Positions 48,546 to 60,054 of a stretch of DNA of 64,000 nucleotides are shown piece by piece; within the stretch, counting starts at the first letter, position 1, and the number at the start of each line of letters is the position of its first letter. The stretch is from Leptodactylus fallax (lineage: Eukaryota; Chordata; Amphibia; Anura; Leptodactylidae), in contig CAMRHE010000458.1 of NCBI GenBank assembly GCA_947044405.1, positions 1,302,001 through 1,366,000 of the forward strand, read 5' to 3'. Below the pieces are notes generated by a model. That model did no database searches, was not told the origin of the DNA, and saw only the letters and a list, made by a program, of their open reading frames with translations. Position numbers and translations under genes: made by a program.

Positions 48546-51500
48546 CGAAGTTAATTCAGCTAAGTGGCTAGAGGAGGCTAAAGCAGTATTCTCAGAAAGA
48601 GAATTTACACATACAGAACAGTTGGGATCCCTAAGGGATACCTTTAAATATCTAACTAAAATTTATAGAGATCATGTAAGGATTTGGTGGGAAGTACAGG
48701 GTCTCACCAATTATTTGGAACACAAAATTATTCCCAGTGGACTTAGAAATCCAATACAGCCCTCAAAAAGGGTTAGAACCCCACAATTGTGTGGTCTGTG
48801 GGAGAAAGAAATTACAGAGTCTTCCCTGCGACTTATCTCACTGTTACTAGACGAGGAAAAGAATAATCTGATTAAATCCACCAACACTCTGAAAGAAACT
48901 ATTGATCATTCTCAGGCGACCCTAAGTTCTTGAAAAAAGAACGTGAATTACAAATGAATATTGATAAATATACACACTACATTAAACAAAGAAAACATCA
49001 ACAATTTCAGAGAGACCTTTTAGAATTTAGGGAGAATAGAGCCTATTTGGGATTAGCTAGACCCCTGGGTACGAATGATCCCTCCTCCTCAGAATACGAT
49101 ATATCTGATACGGAGAGACCAGTACGCTCCGCAGGGAAAAATAAGGGTAGAGTCCCTACAAACACTTTGAGAGGTAGGGGGAGGAGGAATAGAGAGGCTG
49201 ACTCTACAGGCTCAAGAAATCCAGTATCGGGGGTTTTTTTAGCACAAGGGACCCCATTACACAATATCTACTGAGGGGCCGCCCCGAGAGTCAACCCCAA
49301 ACATCGTCCCAGAGCTAAATCAGGAGAGTATGGGGGATGAATTACAGATAATTAATTTATCGGATCGTTTGCTAACAGAGGATGAGAGAATGGTATTGGA
49401 AAAGGGATTGTCGTTTGTTGCGACCAATAAATTCAATTTATTTACATGGGTCAAGGACCTAACACTTTTTACGAGAAAGCTACGTTGGTCTAAATATATG
49501 ACCATCATGAGACAAGATAAGGCTGTTGAGCTAGGAGTTGAAGTAGAAGATCCTCAGGGGTTAGAGGTGTTAGAGGATCTCCTGGATAAGGGACAGGGAT
49601 TAAGAGGCCCAGGGCCTTTCACTGATTTACATGTGAAAAGTACGGCCACTCCTCCACCATGTGATAAGGCCCATACGGCACATTTTTGAAAAAATGGTCA
49701 TAGATGAATTTACTAAGATCGCACAATTACCATTATCTCATAAAATTAATCTATCAGGGACACAACTTAGGGCGCTGTTGACTCTTGAGGGTGACGACAC
49801 AATAGTCATCAAACCGTCTGATAAAGGGGGTAATGTCGTCATCCTCGAGAGACAGGCCTATATTAGGATGTGTAGAGATATTTTGGACAAAGGGGATAAC
49901 TAGAGAGTGTTACCAGAGGATCCCACTATATGTTTTTCACGTGAATTACAGGATATCCTTGATCAGGCAAGAGTTGATGATCTGATTAATAGGAAAGAAT
50001 GGGAATACATGAGCCCACGTTTTCCAAGGATTGCCACATTTTACAGTTTGCCAAAGGTACATAAGGGGTATGATCCCCTTAAAGGACGTCCTATTGGCTC
50101 GGGCATCGACGGCATTACACAGGGGGTCAGTGCATATTTAGATCAAGTACTGCGCCCGTTCGTAACATCTTTACCGTCGTATGTCCGAGACACTATGGAC
50201 GTCCTGAGGCATCTGGAGGATATCAATGTGCCTAGGGGAACGTTTTTGGCATCCTTGGACGTGGAGGCGCTTTAAAGCTCCATACCCCATGATAAGGGGC
50301 GTGGGGCTGTGGTGCATTTTCTTAAGTCACGTGCTCTTCATCTGAGTTCCCATAATGAGCTGATCATGACCTTACTCCATTTCATCCTGACACACAATTA
50401 TTTTGTGTTTGACCGGCGCTTCTTCCACCAGCTGCAGGGTACTGCCATGGGCAGCCCTGCAGCCCCTACTTATGCCAACTTGTTTTTAGGATGGTGGGAG
50501 GAGCACCGTGTCTTTACTGAGTCACACGGGGAGTGGACATCTAACATCCTCGTGTGGCTTAGATATATAGATGATATCCTGATTCTTTGGACGGGAACTG
50601 TGGAATCCTTCTGGAGCTTTGTAGACGGACTTAACTGTAATGACCTTAACTTGAAATTCACGGCATGTATTGATGCTCCGTCCATTACATTTTTGGACCT
50701 TAAGATCTATATTAGGGAAGGTGGGATCATTGAGACCACACTATTTCGCAAGGACACAGCGACAAATAGTCTGCTGAGGTGGGACAGACTATTGGCACAT
50801 CCTGCCCCCCTCAGGAGAAGTATCCCCAAAGGACAGTTCCTGCGGGTATGCAGGAACTGTTCTAACTTTCAGGATTATCAGACACAGGCCCAAGCCTTGG
50901 AGCGGCGCTTTATTAATCGAGGTTATCCAAGGAATGTTCTGCATGAGGCACTGGACTTTGCCACTAGATGTGATAGAAAATCTCTTTTAGCACCCAAACC
51001 GAGGGATGAGAATAAGGGGTTGATTAGGATGATAGGGACCTTTGATCAAGCCTTGGGAGAGGTTATTAAGGCCCTTCGGTTTTTTTGGGACATTTTAAGG
51101 CAGGACCCAATGATTAGGGACACTATTACCACACAAGCGTCAGTTACTTACCGTCGTGGCCGTAATTTAAGGGATAGACTAATACATGGTCATCTCGAAC
51201 CTGTTAAATCGACTCTCACGTGTTTGGGAAGTAATCGGCCAGTAGGGACACATAAGTGCGGTAACTGTAGAGCGTGTGACTACATTAAAGGTGGTAAAGT
51301 AGTGAAGGCGTCAGCTACGGGGGCAGAGTTTCAGATTAGAGATTTTGCCAATTGCAGGACGATGGGAGTTGTGTATGTTGCGACGTGTACATGCCCACTC
51401 AATTATGTGGGGAAGACGAAGAGGGAATTACGACGGAGAATCCTTGATCATGCCGGGAATATTACGCGTAGGGAAGAACGCCCTCTTAGTCTTCATGTGT

Positions 51501-51685
51501 GGCAACAACATGGAGGTGACCCTATGTCGATTAAATTTCAAGTTATAGAAGTTATCCGTAAACCGACCCGGGGTGGTGATTGGGACCGGAGGATACTTCA
51601 AAAGGAAGCACAATGGATCTTCCGCTTTAACAGTGTAAGGCCAAAGGGTCTCAATGATGGGATCTCTTTTGCTCCATTTATTTAA
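48469..51685 (+). pseudogene. Penelope-like polyprotein: N-terminal domain, RT, zinc finger, GIY-YIG nuclease
   Basis: The open text starts after a stop at 48466-48468 with no ATG. N-terminal domain: WLEEAKAVFSEREFTHTEQ and LLLDEEKNNLIKS. It shifts frame near 48930, 49290 and 49660. Then come VLEKGLSFVATNKFN, KPSDKGGNVVILERQAY and FYSLPKVHKG. RT: GRPIGSGIDG, LASLDVEAL (first catalytic D), TAMGSPAAPTYANLFLGWW, LRYIDDILILW (second and third catalytic D), FLDLKI. Linker: RRGRNLRDRLIHG with CGNCRACDYI zinc ligands. GIY-YIG: GVVYVATCTCPLNYVGKTKR, LRRRILDH, then KEAQWIFRFN. In-frame stops at 49904 (W position) and 50273 (Y of LYSS). From 50309 onward 458 codons are open, so the RT palm to nuclease is intact. 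Function: nick-primed copying of its own RNA. Confidence 0.95.
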
Positions 51686-52369
51686 GAACATTCTATCCCT
51701 TGTGAATATAAGAGGGGCGATTTATATTCTGGTTTAAGATCAAAGTATGGACATTAGGGGAGGTAGCATGTTGTAATAATATAAAAGAGGGTATTTACCT
51801 ATTTAGTATAGGGGTAGGAACTGGTTAAGATGACTCTTTTATCTGTCCATCTATAGAATATGCGCCAGTAATCAGGTTTATATCATTTGTCTATTCTATA
51901 GGGGGTTGTGTAGTATCTTTTGGTGGTTACCTAGTTTCTATAACATATGTTTCTGCATAGTTGATAGTGTAGATCTGGATGTAATAATACATTCATTCTT
52001 TAATATATGTCTGTGACATCTGAGATTGTTGGTGGTGACATGTGTGTTGTTAGATACACTGCTATCCTCCCCCCTTGCTTTTAGAAGCAATCGCTCTTTG
52101 ATATACATTACAATAAGATCAGTTGTTCCTTTTATCTATGTGATCGTTTATCTAGGATAACTCTGTTTTAGTCTCCACATGACCATTGTTTATTATGGCA
52201 ACAGGCCATGCCCCCTAGTGACGAGACGGAGCTGGGCGAGCATTATCATTTTATTGGCTCATTTTCAGTGTACGCCCCTCAGGTGGGTGGAGCCTGTACC
52301 AGGCGCTTTGGCTTAAAACTACATCCGAGTGCAGTGTGAGCGTCGGATATCCAGGGCTCACCATTAGAG
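51686..52369 (+). promoter_or_regulatory. PLE 3' untranslated region with a promoter-like GC-rich block
   Basis: This lies between the stop codon and the right inverted flank. Bases 52200-52370 are distinctly GC-richer than their surroundings and contain an ATTGG (inverted CCAAT) box and a compact block 'gcgctttggcttaaaac', which may drive transcription from the flank. PLE promoters are known to lie in or near pLTRs. The promoter role is inference only. Confidence 0.35.
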
Positions 52370-53800
52370 CCCCGGGAACTGCAGTTTTTACTGCTTTCTG
52401 AATGTTGTGATTGTACCTAATTGCCTGAGAATCAGAGGGGAGTTAGGCATAGGGGGATGGACTCTAACGCTAGGATCTAGCTTTATCACTGCCAGGTTCT
52501 AGAGGCAGGGGTAGCGTTTGGAGATATTATAGGTCCTGCTATGTGGTATATATAATCACTTCTATGTGCTCCTGATGAACTCATTTCAATATTCTAATGA
52601 GGGAAACGCGTTGAGATTTTAAATCGGCACTGGGATCCATTGTTCTCAGCGCTGTTTGTTTGCTTAGCTGTTTAGAGCTTGCAAGTTGGTGCTGTGATTT
52701 ATTACTGTTAATGCTTTGTTTGTATAGCAGCTTAGGTGATTTTGGAGCTGCACTATTGCTCTTACACAAGGCTTTTGCTTATTAAGTGGTGCTGGGATAA
52801 ATGACTCTCAGCACTGCTGTTTGTATACCAGCCTAGGTGATCTTGGAGCTGCACATACTGCTCTGCCACCAGATATTCAGCTGATGTATTAATTATAGCT
52901 TTGGGTAATCTATATGGGATGCGAGTAGTGGGCTGGAATCAGATTTGTTCAGTTTATGAGTTTCCAGTGATCCTCATCACAATACGATATATTTTTTAGA
53001 CACTCACATAAACAGTGGCTTGTCCACTTTTATTAGAGGTGATTTTGGAGCTGCATTACTGCTCTTACACCAGGCATTAGCTTATTAAGTGGTGCTGGGA
53101 TAAATGACTCTCAGCACTGCTGAGTGTATATCAGCCTAGGTGATCTTGGAGTTGCACATAGGGCTCTGACACCAGACATTCAGCTGATGTGTTAATTATA
53201 GCTTTGAGTAATCTATATGGGATGCAAGTATTGGGCTGGAATCAGATTTGTTCTATTTATGAGTTTCCAGTGATCTTCATCACAGTACCATATATATTTT
53301 TAGACACTCACATTAATAGTGGCTAATCCACTTTTATTAGATTATAATAAATGTTAAGTTTTATTATATTATTTTTTTGAATTCCACTTTATTTCAAACT
53401 GGATCGATGTCTGCAGACACCGATCTAGTTAAAACGTATCCTGCAACTTCACAGTATTGTAAACCGCAAGCCACATGAGGCTTGCGGTTTACAAGTTCCC
53501 GAGACCACAGACGATGTCTGCTTCTCACACAGGCGGCGCAACATCGCGCCTCCCGCGCTCAGACACAGACGTCCTGTGCGTGGACTGAGAGGAAGCGGTG
53601 GCTCCATTCATCAGCATCGCAGGTGAATATGACTTTTTTTTTCTTTTTTTTTAGTGCAGTTGTGTGTATATTAATAGTATAAGGGGGAATTATAACTATA
53701 AAGGGAGGATTCATTAAGGGGCATTATCATTATGACGATGGGGGGTCATTTATATAAGGGTTATTACGGGGTATTATAAATACAAGAGGGGGAGGTTATT
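52370..53800 (+). repeat. Right inverted flank (pLTR-like) of the PLE
   Basis: It starts in 'ccccgggaactgcag' and mirrors the left flank. A tandem duplication of about 302 bases (52734-53035 and 53036-53337) is visible: both copies share 'ggtgattttggagctgca', 'gtggtgctgggataaatg' and 'tcagctgatgt'. The AT block follows at 53331-53390, then a GC-rich block with the hairpin 'gtaaaccgcaagcc'/'ggcttgcggtttac', and a diverged GGGG/TATA-rich tail. Confidence 0.88.
52560..52625 (+). ncRNA. Hammerhead ribozyme motif in the right flank
   Basis: CUGAUGA (52572-52578), A, stem II CUCAU (52580-52584) and AUGAG (52597-52601) with a 12-base loop, G, GAAA (52603-52606), C, GC, G, UU with the predicted cleavage after 52612, then GAG pairing with CUC just before the core. 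Stem III is only two pairs and is palindromic (ACGCGU), which in known PLE hammerheads lets two copies pair and cleave as a dimer. It differs from the left copy at a few loop bases, while both stem II arms are kept. Confidence 0.78.
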
Positions 53801-53879
53801 TATATAAGGAGCCATTAGGGGGCATCATTTATATTACGAGGCATTATGAACATAAGGGGGTGGTCATTGATATAAGGAG

Positions 53880-54275
53880 CCGCAACGGTTTTGGAAATCG
53901 CAGTGCGTCTGCTGCACGTATTTTTCCACAATGTGTGGATGGGATTTGCTAGAATGCCACAGTTTTTTTCTGTGGGTTTTCGCCACATGGGGCCCCATCC
54001 CATCCCCACTTTGCAGTAAAATACATGCAGCGGATACGCTGCGATTTCCAAAACAGTCGCAGTTTTGGAAATCGCAGCATGTCAATTATACCTATGGAAA
54101 TGCCAGCGGTTTCCCTATAGATATAATTGAAGCAGAAAGTCCGCAGAGGAAACCTCTGCAAACATTCTGTGCAAAGTGCTTCAGGAAGAACTGCGATTCG
54201 TCGCCGTCACTTTTTTTCCCACAGCTGTTTTTTGCTGTGGGACGCCACGAGGGGCCTTGGCCTTAAGGCATTTTC
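53880..54275. mobile_element. MITE-like repeat related to 58640-59370
   Basis: It contains 'acaatgtgtggatgggat', 'accatatggaaatgccagc'-type and 'tttggaaatcgcagcatgtc' phrases that recur at 58640-59370 (there 'gcaatgtgtagatgggatta'). Internal mirror copies ('tttggaaatcgcag' and 'ctgcgatttccaaa') form hairpins. It is non-coding, and the ends are approximate. Confidence 0.5.
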
Positions 54276-54609
54276 CAGCTCATTTTTATTGATGACCTAT
54301 CCTCAGAATAAATCATCAATAAGAAAGAAGTGATTCCCCACTGATAAGCTGTAAGAAGGGGCTATGATGCCTGTTTATAGTGACCGTGTGATGTCATTCC
54401 AGTCTTGTCACATAGACGTGTATAGGACAAGGCTGTAGTTACATTACATGGCCGCTATAAAAAGAATGACACTATATAAACAGAGAAGTTGTCACGGCAC
54501 TTACACAGGTACCACGGTTCATTCAAACAGCTGATCCTCGGGGTCCCGGGTATTGGAACCCCAATCATTTTTTTTCCCTTGCGTTTTTTTTTTCTTTTTA
54601 ATTACGAAA

Positions 54610-54945
54610 CACCTGTGGCATTATTAATAAGTGTCACTATTTAAAGGGGTGCACAGGGAAGTTATTAATTTAAAGATGCACTTGGGGGTATTATTCATTA
54701 TGAGGTGGTATATTATATATTTTATAATTGGGGGTAGCAGCAGGATTGGGGCTTTGTGTAGGTGAGGACAATATGGGTCAGGTGCCTGGAAAAGTGAGGA
54801 GCCAAAGATGTCTGTGTTGCAAACTTTACAGAGACTGGAAGAAGTGGTCATGGCCATCCAGATAAAAGATGGGGAATGTGAACGATTAGTCAGAGACGTC
54901 ACCAGTAAGTCACTAAATGTTACTGCACTGTATTCACCTAAATCG
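54610..54945 (+). repeat. Exon-like dispersed repeat, copy 2
   Basis: It parallels the minus-strand copy at 42327-42670 over about 340 bases, including the conserved frame SEEPKMSVLQTLQRLEE, RLVRDVTSKS and NVTALYSPK, and the donor-like CCAGTAAGT after RDVT. Compared with copy 1 it lacks a short internal insertion. There is no start codon context or neighbouring exon to suggest an active gene. Confidence 0.6.
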
Positions 54946-55015
54946 TCCGCAGAGCCCTGTGTAGAGCCGCTATATACCACTATACGCTCACCGTATACTC
55001 ATAGTATCGGTATAC

Positions 55016-55052
55016 GAACATGTCCAAGTTGGGGGCCCACTTGGACATGTTC
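55016..55052. repeat. Perfect 14-base-arm palindrome
   Basis: GAACATGTCCAAGT and ACTTGGACATGTTC flank a 9-base GC-rich loop, forming a stable hairpin in the spacer between two repeats. Confidence 0.85.
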
Positions 55053-55084
55053 ACCCCCCTGTGCTGAACCCCTAGCTACGCCTC

Positions 55085-55390
55085 TGATCTGTGGGAATAG
55101 GTGGTAGTCCGAGGGAGCCAAATCAGGGGAATAGGGTGGGTGCTGAAGCAGTTGGAAACCACAGGAGTGAATTGCAGCCATTGCAACAGCCGATGTGTGA
55201 TCTTCTCCATTTCCATATTTCAGCTTCACTACCTAACTTTAAAATGCTGTACCTGAAACAAAAAAAAATCAAAATAAATCTAGATTGCTCATGAGACCTT
55301 GCAAATAACTAAATAACATATTGCAGTGCAAAACAAGACCATGTGAAGAAGATTTCATGGGTGGGCTATGAACTTTTCAGGCGCCCCTCG
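55085..55390 (-). mobile_element. Mariner-type fragment with internal deletion
   Basis: The minus strand begins at TA with CGAGGGGCGCCTGAAAAGTT, a mariner-style terminus, and jumps after a short leader to a transposase fragment (55229-55085) reading HTSAVAMAAIHSCGF and HPPYSPDLAPSDYHLFP. YSPDLAPSDYHLF is the signature of the third catalytic aspartate of mariner (DD34D) transposases, distinct from the Tc1 SPDLNPIE motif. The fragment ends where the 'ctacgcctctg' repeat begins. Confidence 0.85.
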
Positions 55391-56084
55391 TATATGCATG
55401 AGAAAATGCCGTGTTGGAGTACAAAAACTGGAAAGAGAGTTTTGTTCATAAGTTATTTTATTTAGTGGTCTAAAGTAAACTAGATAATAGTATTTGTACA
55501 GAATGCTGTACATTGTTTCTCTATATGTGGAACAAATAAGCATTACAATCACTAAGAGTAATATGCACATACTGAAAAATCTACAGAGCATTAAACTTGC
55601 ATTCTGGGAGAAGTATGAAGTCATATATCATATAATGGAGGTCCACAACTTTTTATACATTGTGAGTCACATTCAGCTATGGTGGGAACTATATTCCACT
55701 GAGAAATGAAGGATAGACATATCAAATATGGAGACATAAAAAAACAATGAAATGGAAAACATTTACAGATAAATATTTTAGTGTGAAATTTGGCACACAT
55801 CATGCCCACAAGACCTTGGAGGTCCAGGGTTTCAGGTATTATCTTTTTAATCAGAGACCGGCTGAGGTGAAAAAAGCGATCGTTACAATACTAAATGGCT
55901 GTTAGAAACCTATCTTTCCACACTCTACCAAAGATTATTTATCCGCCCAACAGCCATTGTTCTGGTCTGTGCAGTGGTGCTGGGGGAGATTGTGTACATA
56001 CCACTAACACTCCTTTAACAAGTCCACATGACAGGGACCTTCACATTATAACATGAACATCTACAAACAAGCAAATGAAGGAGA
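55391..56084. other. Unannotated AT-rich DNA
   Basis: No supported gene or element. Confidence 0.45.
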
Positions 56085-56660
56085 AAATGTCCAATACAGG
56101 TTTGTGAACCCTTCAAAAATTTCAGTTTTCAAAATTTTGACCTAAATCTACATTAGAAGTCCTAAATGTAGTTAAAGAGAACCAGATCAAAAACATGAGT
56201 CTAAAATATTCAGTCCAGTGAATGGCAAAAGAGTGGGAACCTTTGCTTTCAATATCTTGTGTGAACCTTTGTATAGCAATAACTGCATCTAAACCTTTAC
56301 GATAATTGTTGATTAATCCTGCACATCAGTTTCCTAAATTTTTAGCCCATACTTCCATACAAAACAGCTTAGCCTTTCCAAAACTTTAACTTTATTTTTC
56401 TTTAAACATTCTTTGGTAGAACAACATGTGTACTTAAGGTAATAGTCTTGCTCCTTGACCCATATTTTCTTGAGATTCAGCTCACAAACTGATGTTCTGC
56501 CATTTTCCTTTAGAATTTTCTGGTATAATTCAAAATTCATTAATGATAGCAACCTGCCTGGGCCAAGATGGAGCATAACACGCCCAAACACTGATACTAA
56601 CACCATGTTCCTTTCTCCAAAAATAAAACTTCTTATTTGGACTAAAGGGCACTATTGTGG
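56085..56660 (-). mobile_element. Tc1-like remnant, family G
   Basis: The minus-strand coding part (56606-56360) reads GRLLSLMNFELYQKILKEN, RTSVCELNLKKIWV, EQDYYLKYTCCSTKE and KNKVKVLER. This is the second-aspartate region of the family seen at 44295, here with the DNDP motif degraded to DYYL. A 3' region similar to 44800-44984 ('agatattgaaagcaaaggtt', 'ttggttctctt'-type phrases) follows, ending with 'gggttcacaaacc'. The first and third catalytic residues are not recovered. An old fragment. Confidence 0.72.
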
Positions 56661-57499
56661 TGACACTGATCAATGCTTGTCACTGCCAGAGGCGTAACTT
56701 GAAGCTTATGAGTTCCAATGCAAAATATGCAATGAAGCCCCCACTTACCAAGTGCTGTCTATAATACTAGTGTCTTCTTCCTGTTGTAGAGAAAGTAGAC
56801 CCATGGATGGTATCCATGTGCTGTACTGCCCAAAACAAAACATTTCAATGAATGAGTCTGGACTGCAAAACAGACAGGAATAGGACTTTTCCTGAGTTTT
56901 GCCTTTGGGGTCATGGACCCCCACACGAACCTGTGTTAATAAACAGTCTTGTGTATCGGACCATAGAAAAGAATGGGTCAGTGTGTTATCCATTAAACAT
57001 ATGGATAACACACTTAAAAAGCACAAGGCCGTGTGTTTGTAGCCCTATAAGATCATACACTATTGTTCATTTAGTAGGAATTAAGATGTATGCAAAATGA
57101 AGAGCCAATGTCAGATCCTGACAGATAGTTTAGCAAATATGGACAAAATCACAAGAGGCAGATAGGGTGTGTGACTTTATTAGGAAACCGAGTGACTTAA
57201 ATATGAAAAAATGTGACAAACTGCACCTCAATTGTGGCTAAAAATTGTGGCCCAATATGAGCCAACTAATAGGTGGTGTAAATACAGACTAGACAGTCTA
57301 AAGAGATTTTTATCCAGCATAAGCCACTGTGAGAAACCTGGCACATTTTTAGACTGCCTAAGTTTGCACTATTAGTAACTGCATGCCTATACTAACTTTA
57401 GGACTTTTAATACAGTAGGTTATGTCTCTGCAGAACATATGGGGGCAGACTTAATAATCCAAACCAAGATTTATATAGTGAAAACTCAGACTTGACAGT
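56661..57499. other. Unannotated DNA with dispersed-repeat start
   Basis: The first bases ('agaggcgtaacttgaag') match the GC-rich repeat start seen at 47022. The rest is anonymous. Confidence 0.4.
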
Positions 57500-58290
57500 T
57501 TTCAGCTGTGCCAGCTTGTCACAGTGGATGTGGGTGGAAAATAAATCCTTTCAGTGGCTTAACGATCGCGGTCGCAGCAGATGCAACTGTGACTGGACCT
57601 GGAGGGGTATGGGGCCCACAGCCAGCTGGAGATGGCCGGGGCCCCGGACCACCATGATAGCGGTTGAGGAAAGCCTGGTTCCCCCTACCTTTATACATAT
57701 TGTTAATGGAAAGGGGCCCAAGGTAGGTGACTAAAAATAAGAAATACTTATAGTCACCTCTCCTGGCCTTCTGACAGTCTTCATCATCCTCTCCTGGACT
57801 CTTCTGGCCTGTGAGGTCACACGCCTCAGACATCACTGCTGGGGTTTGTGATTGGGACCCAGAGATCACATGTACTTTAGTTGCAGGCAGAGGAGGACCA
57901 AAGAAGATGCTAACGAGAGCCAGACGGAGCAAGGATGCCCTGGAGAGGTGAGGTAAGGTGAGTATAAGTGTTTGTTATTTTTAATCCCCAAAGTATAAAT
58001 AATAGCACCCAAGCGGAGGGCCAAACCTCACGAATATTCATCGAATTTTGTGGGGTTCTCCTGAAGCAGCGATAGGGGGGCTCTTGGGAGCATTTTATAT
58101 TGTGTGGGGACACTGTGGGGAGCATATTATACTGTGTGGGGGCTATTGTGGAGCATATTATACTGTGTGGGGCCCCTTCACTATTTACATCACACGCCAT
58201 CTGTTTTATAGCAGCCATGCACTATTATTACAGACTGTAATAACATTGCATGGTGATTATAAAACAGATACTGTGCAATGTAAATAGCAA
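57500..58290. repeat. Composite dispersed repeat with short minisatellite
   Basis: The first half is GC-richer, with 'ggggccc' blocks and two facing 'cttatagtcacct'/'gaggtaaggtgagtataag' segments that mirror each other. At 58085-58170 there are three units of 'agcatattatactgtgtggg', the same type of unit as the 39.4 kb minisatellite. No coding domains. Confidence 0.5.
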
Positions 58291-58639
58291 AGGAGTCACA
58301 GTGCTCGCAAAAGCACCACAGTACCTTCAAACAGTTGATCAGCAGGGGCCCGAAAGTTGGATCCCCACTGATCTCTTACATCTCTTAGACTGTTAGGACC
58401 CTCCAGATCAGCTACCAGTATTGTTTACATGCCGGGCGCTGCGCGGCTCACTCACTATATTCTTGATAACTGCAGTTGTGGGTAGTAAAGCTGCATCCCT
58501 TTCAAGTATCTGAGATACCGCTGCCGCACCCATAACTGTCACTATCAAGAATTCTCTGTAGGGAGGGGGGTAGGGGGCCCTGGACAAAAGCTTGCATCGG
58601 TCCCACAAGACTTTAGTTACACTACTGAATCCGGTTCAT

Positions 58640-59370
58640 CTTTAGGCTAAGGCCCCATGTTGCGGAAAATCTGCTATTTTGGTTGCAGATTTTGCAGCAG
58701 TTTTTTGAGCCAAAGCCCATAGCCTTAGGATATATTCACGTATGTATGTACATATGCCATCCGCATTTATTGGGTTTATTTACGTCTGTTATTTTTCATG
58801 GACTGTAGGTTTGCAAAAAAATTATGGAGACCAATTCATTTTTTTTCCAATGATAGAGATACACTTGACCAGTTTGTTACAGGTGTGAAAAACAAATTAA
58901 CCACGAACAGCACACCATACATAAAAAAGCAGTATGGAGTGCTATCCGGGAATAGCACAGACTGTACACATCTGCAAATGCGGACATGTGAACACAGCCT
59001 ACATGTAGCGAGCCGCAGCCAAATAACGATGCAGCAAAGACCACAGCAGGAAACACATCGCGTTTTTTTTTTCCACAGCGTTTTCACAGAAAGTCTGCAG
59101 CGTTTTCCTCTGTGGATTTTCTATCTCTATTATACCTATATGGAAAATACCAGTGTTTCTATAGGTATGATTGACATTCTGCAATTTACAAATACTCATC
59201 GATTTTTGAAATTGCCGCATTTCCGCTGTTGATTTTTTTTTCCGCAATGTGTAGATGGGATTAGCCAGAATCCCATTCACTTTGCAGGTACTGTAATATA
59301 CAGCGTTTTTTGCCGTGGCATTTCTGCCGTTGCCAAAACGCTGCATATTTGTGGGGGCCCGACCTTAGAC
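58640..59370. mobile_element. MITE-like repeat with terminal mirror
   Basis: The left end 'ctaaggccccatgttgcgg' and right end 'gtgggggcccgaccttag' are short imperfect mirrors. Internal phrases match the 53880-54275 repeat. The middle (58740-58990) differs and may be a further insertion. It is non-coding. Confidence 0.5.
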
Positions 59371-60054
59371 TGTTCTTTAAAATCAACCAAAAAACCCCCC
59401 AACACACACAGCTTGTCAACCAACAGAGCAATCTCCCCTCCCTTACTCCAATAATGGCTTATCTTATCCCTACAACCAGAGATGTAGCTGACTCTGACTT
59501 TGGAAGGCCCACACTTGTTACCCTCACACATCAACTGCATTGGCGTCTACACGACACCGATACAGTTGAAATACATAGTAGAGAAGGAAGTCACTAGGCT
59601 TACTTCTCTACTAGTAAGTAGCCCGTATGCCACAAGCCACTTCAGGTCTGTGGCATATGAGCTGCCCTAAGACCTCTGCATCCTGGCACAGATGTCTTCA
59701 CGATGATGTCACTGTCCTGAGCCGTCCTCGCCAGAACGCTGAAGTCCTGCTGCTTTCCAGTAAGCAACTGCAGTGTTGGCAGCAGAGGCTCATTCTTGGG
59801 GGATCGGAGGTAGGTGAGCATCATCAACTTTTTTTTTTACTCACTTTGGGCATTTTAATTGGGGGTGGATGGGGGGAGGGGTAATACATATAAAAGGTCA
59901 ATTGGGAGCATTGGGAATTTAGGAAGAGAAGAGACCATAACTAATATAAGGGGTATTAGGGGGTTCTAATAAAAGAGGATATAAATTATAGAGAAAGGTC
60001 AGTGGGGGCTGTATGAATAAGGGGAAATAATATTAGGGTAGCATTGGGGCAGTA
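59371..60054. other. Unannotated DNA
   Basis: Degenerate GGGG/TATA-rich units near 59880-60050 resemble the tail at 53640-53880. No gene supported. Confidence 0.4.

Larger units (their letters stand above)
47184..53800 (+). mobile_element. Penelope-like element with long inverted pLTR-like flanks
   Basis: The coding core (48469-51685) is flanked by inverted repeats: 47184-48545 on the left and about 52370-53800 on the right, matching in reverse complement over more than 1 kb. Each flank carries a hammerhead motif and a two-copy internal duplication. The blocks are not perfectly collinear. On the right, the order is pLTR body, a 60-base AT block, then a 400-base GC-rich block. On the left, the AT block lies outside the GC-rich block and the corresponding inner part is deleted. 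PLEs are known with direct or inverted pLTRs, so the element type is secure; the exact outer ends and any target duplication are not resolved. Confidence 0.85.

Noticed and set aside
50470..50685. Minus-strand frames inside the PLE coding region
   Set aside because: Antisense shadows of the RT frame.
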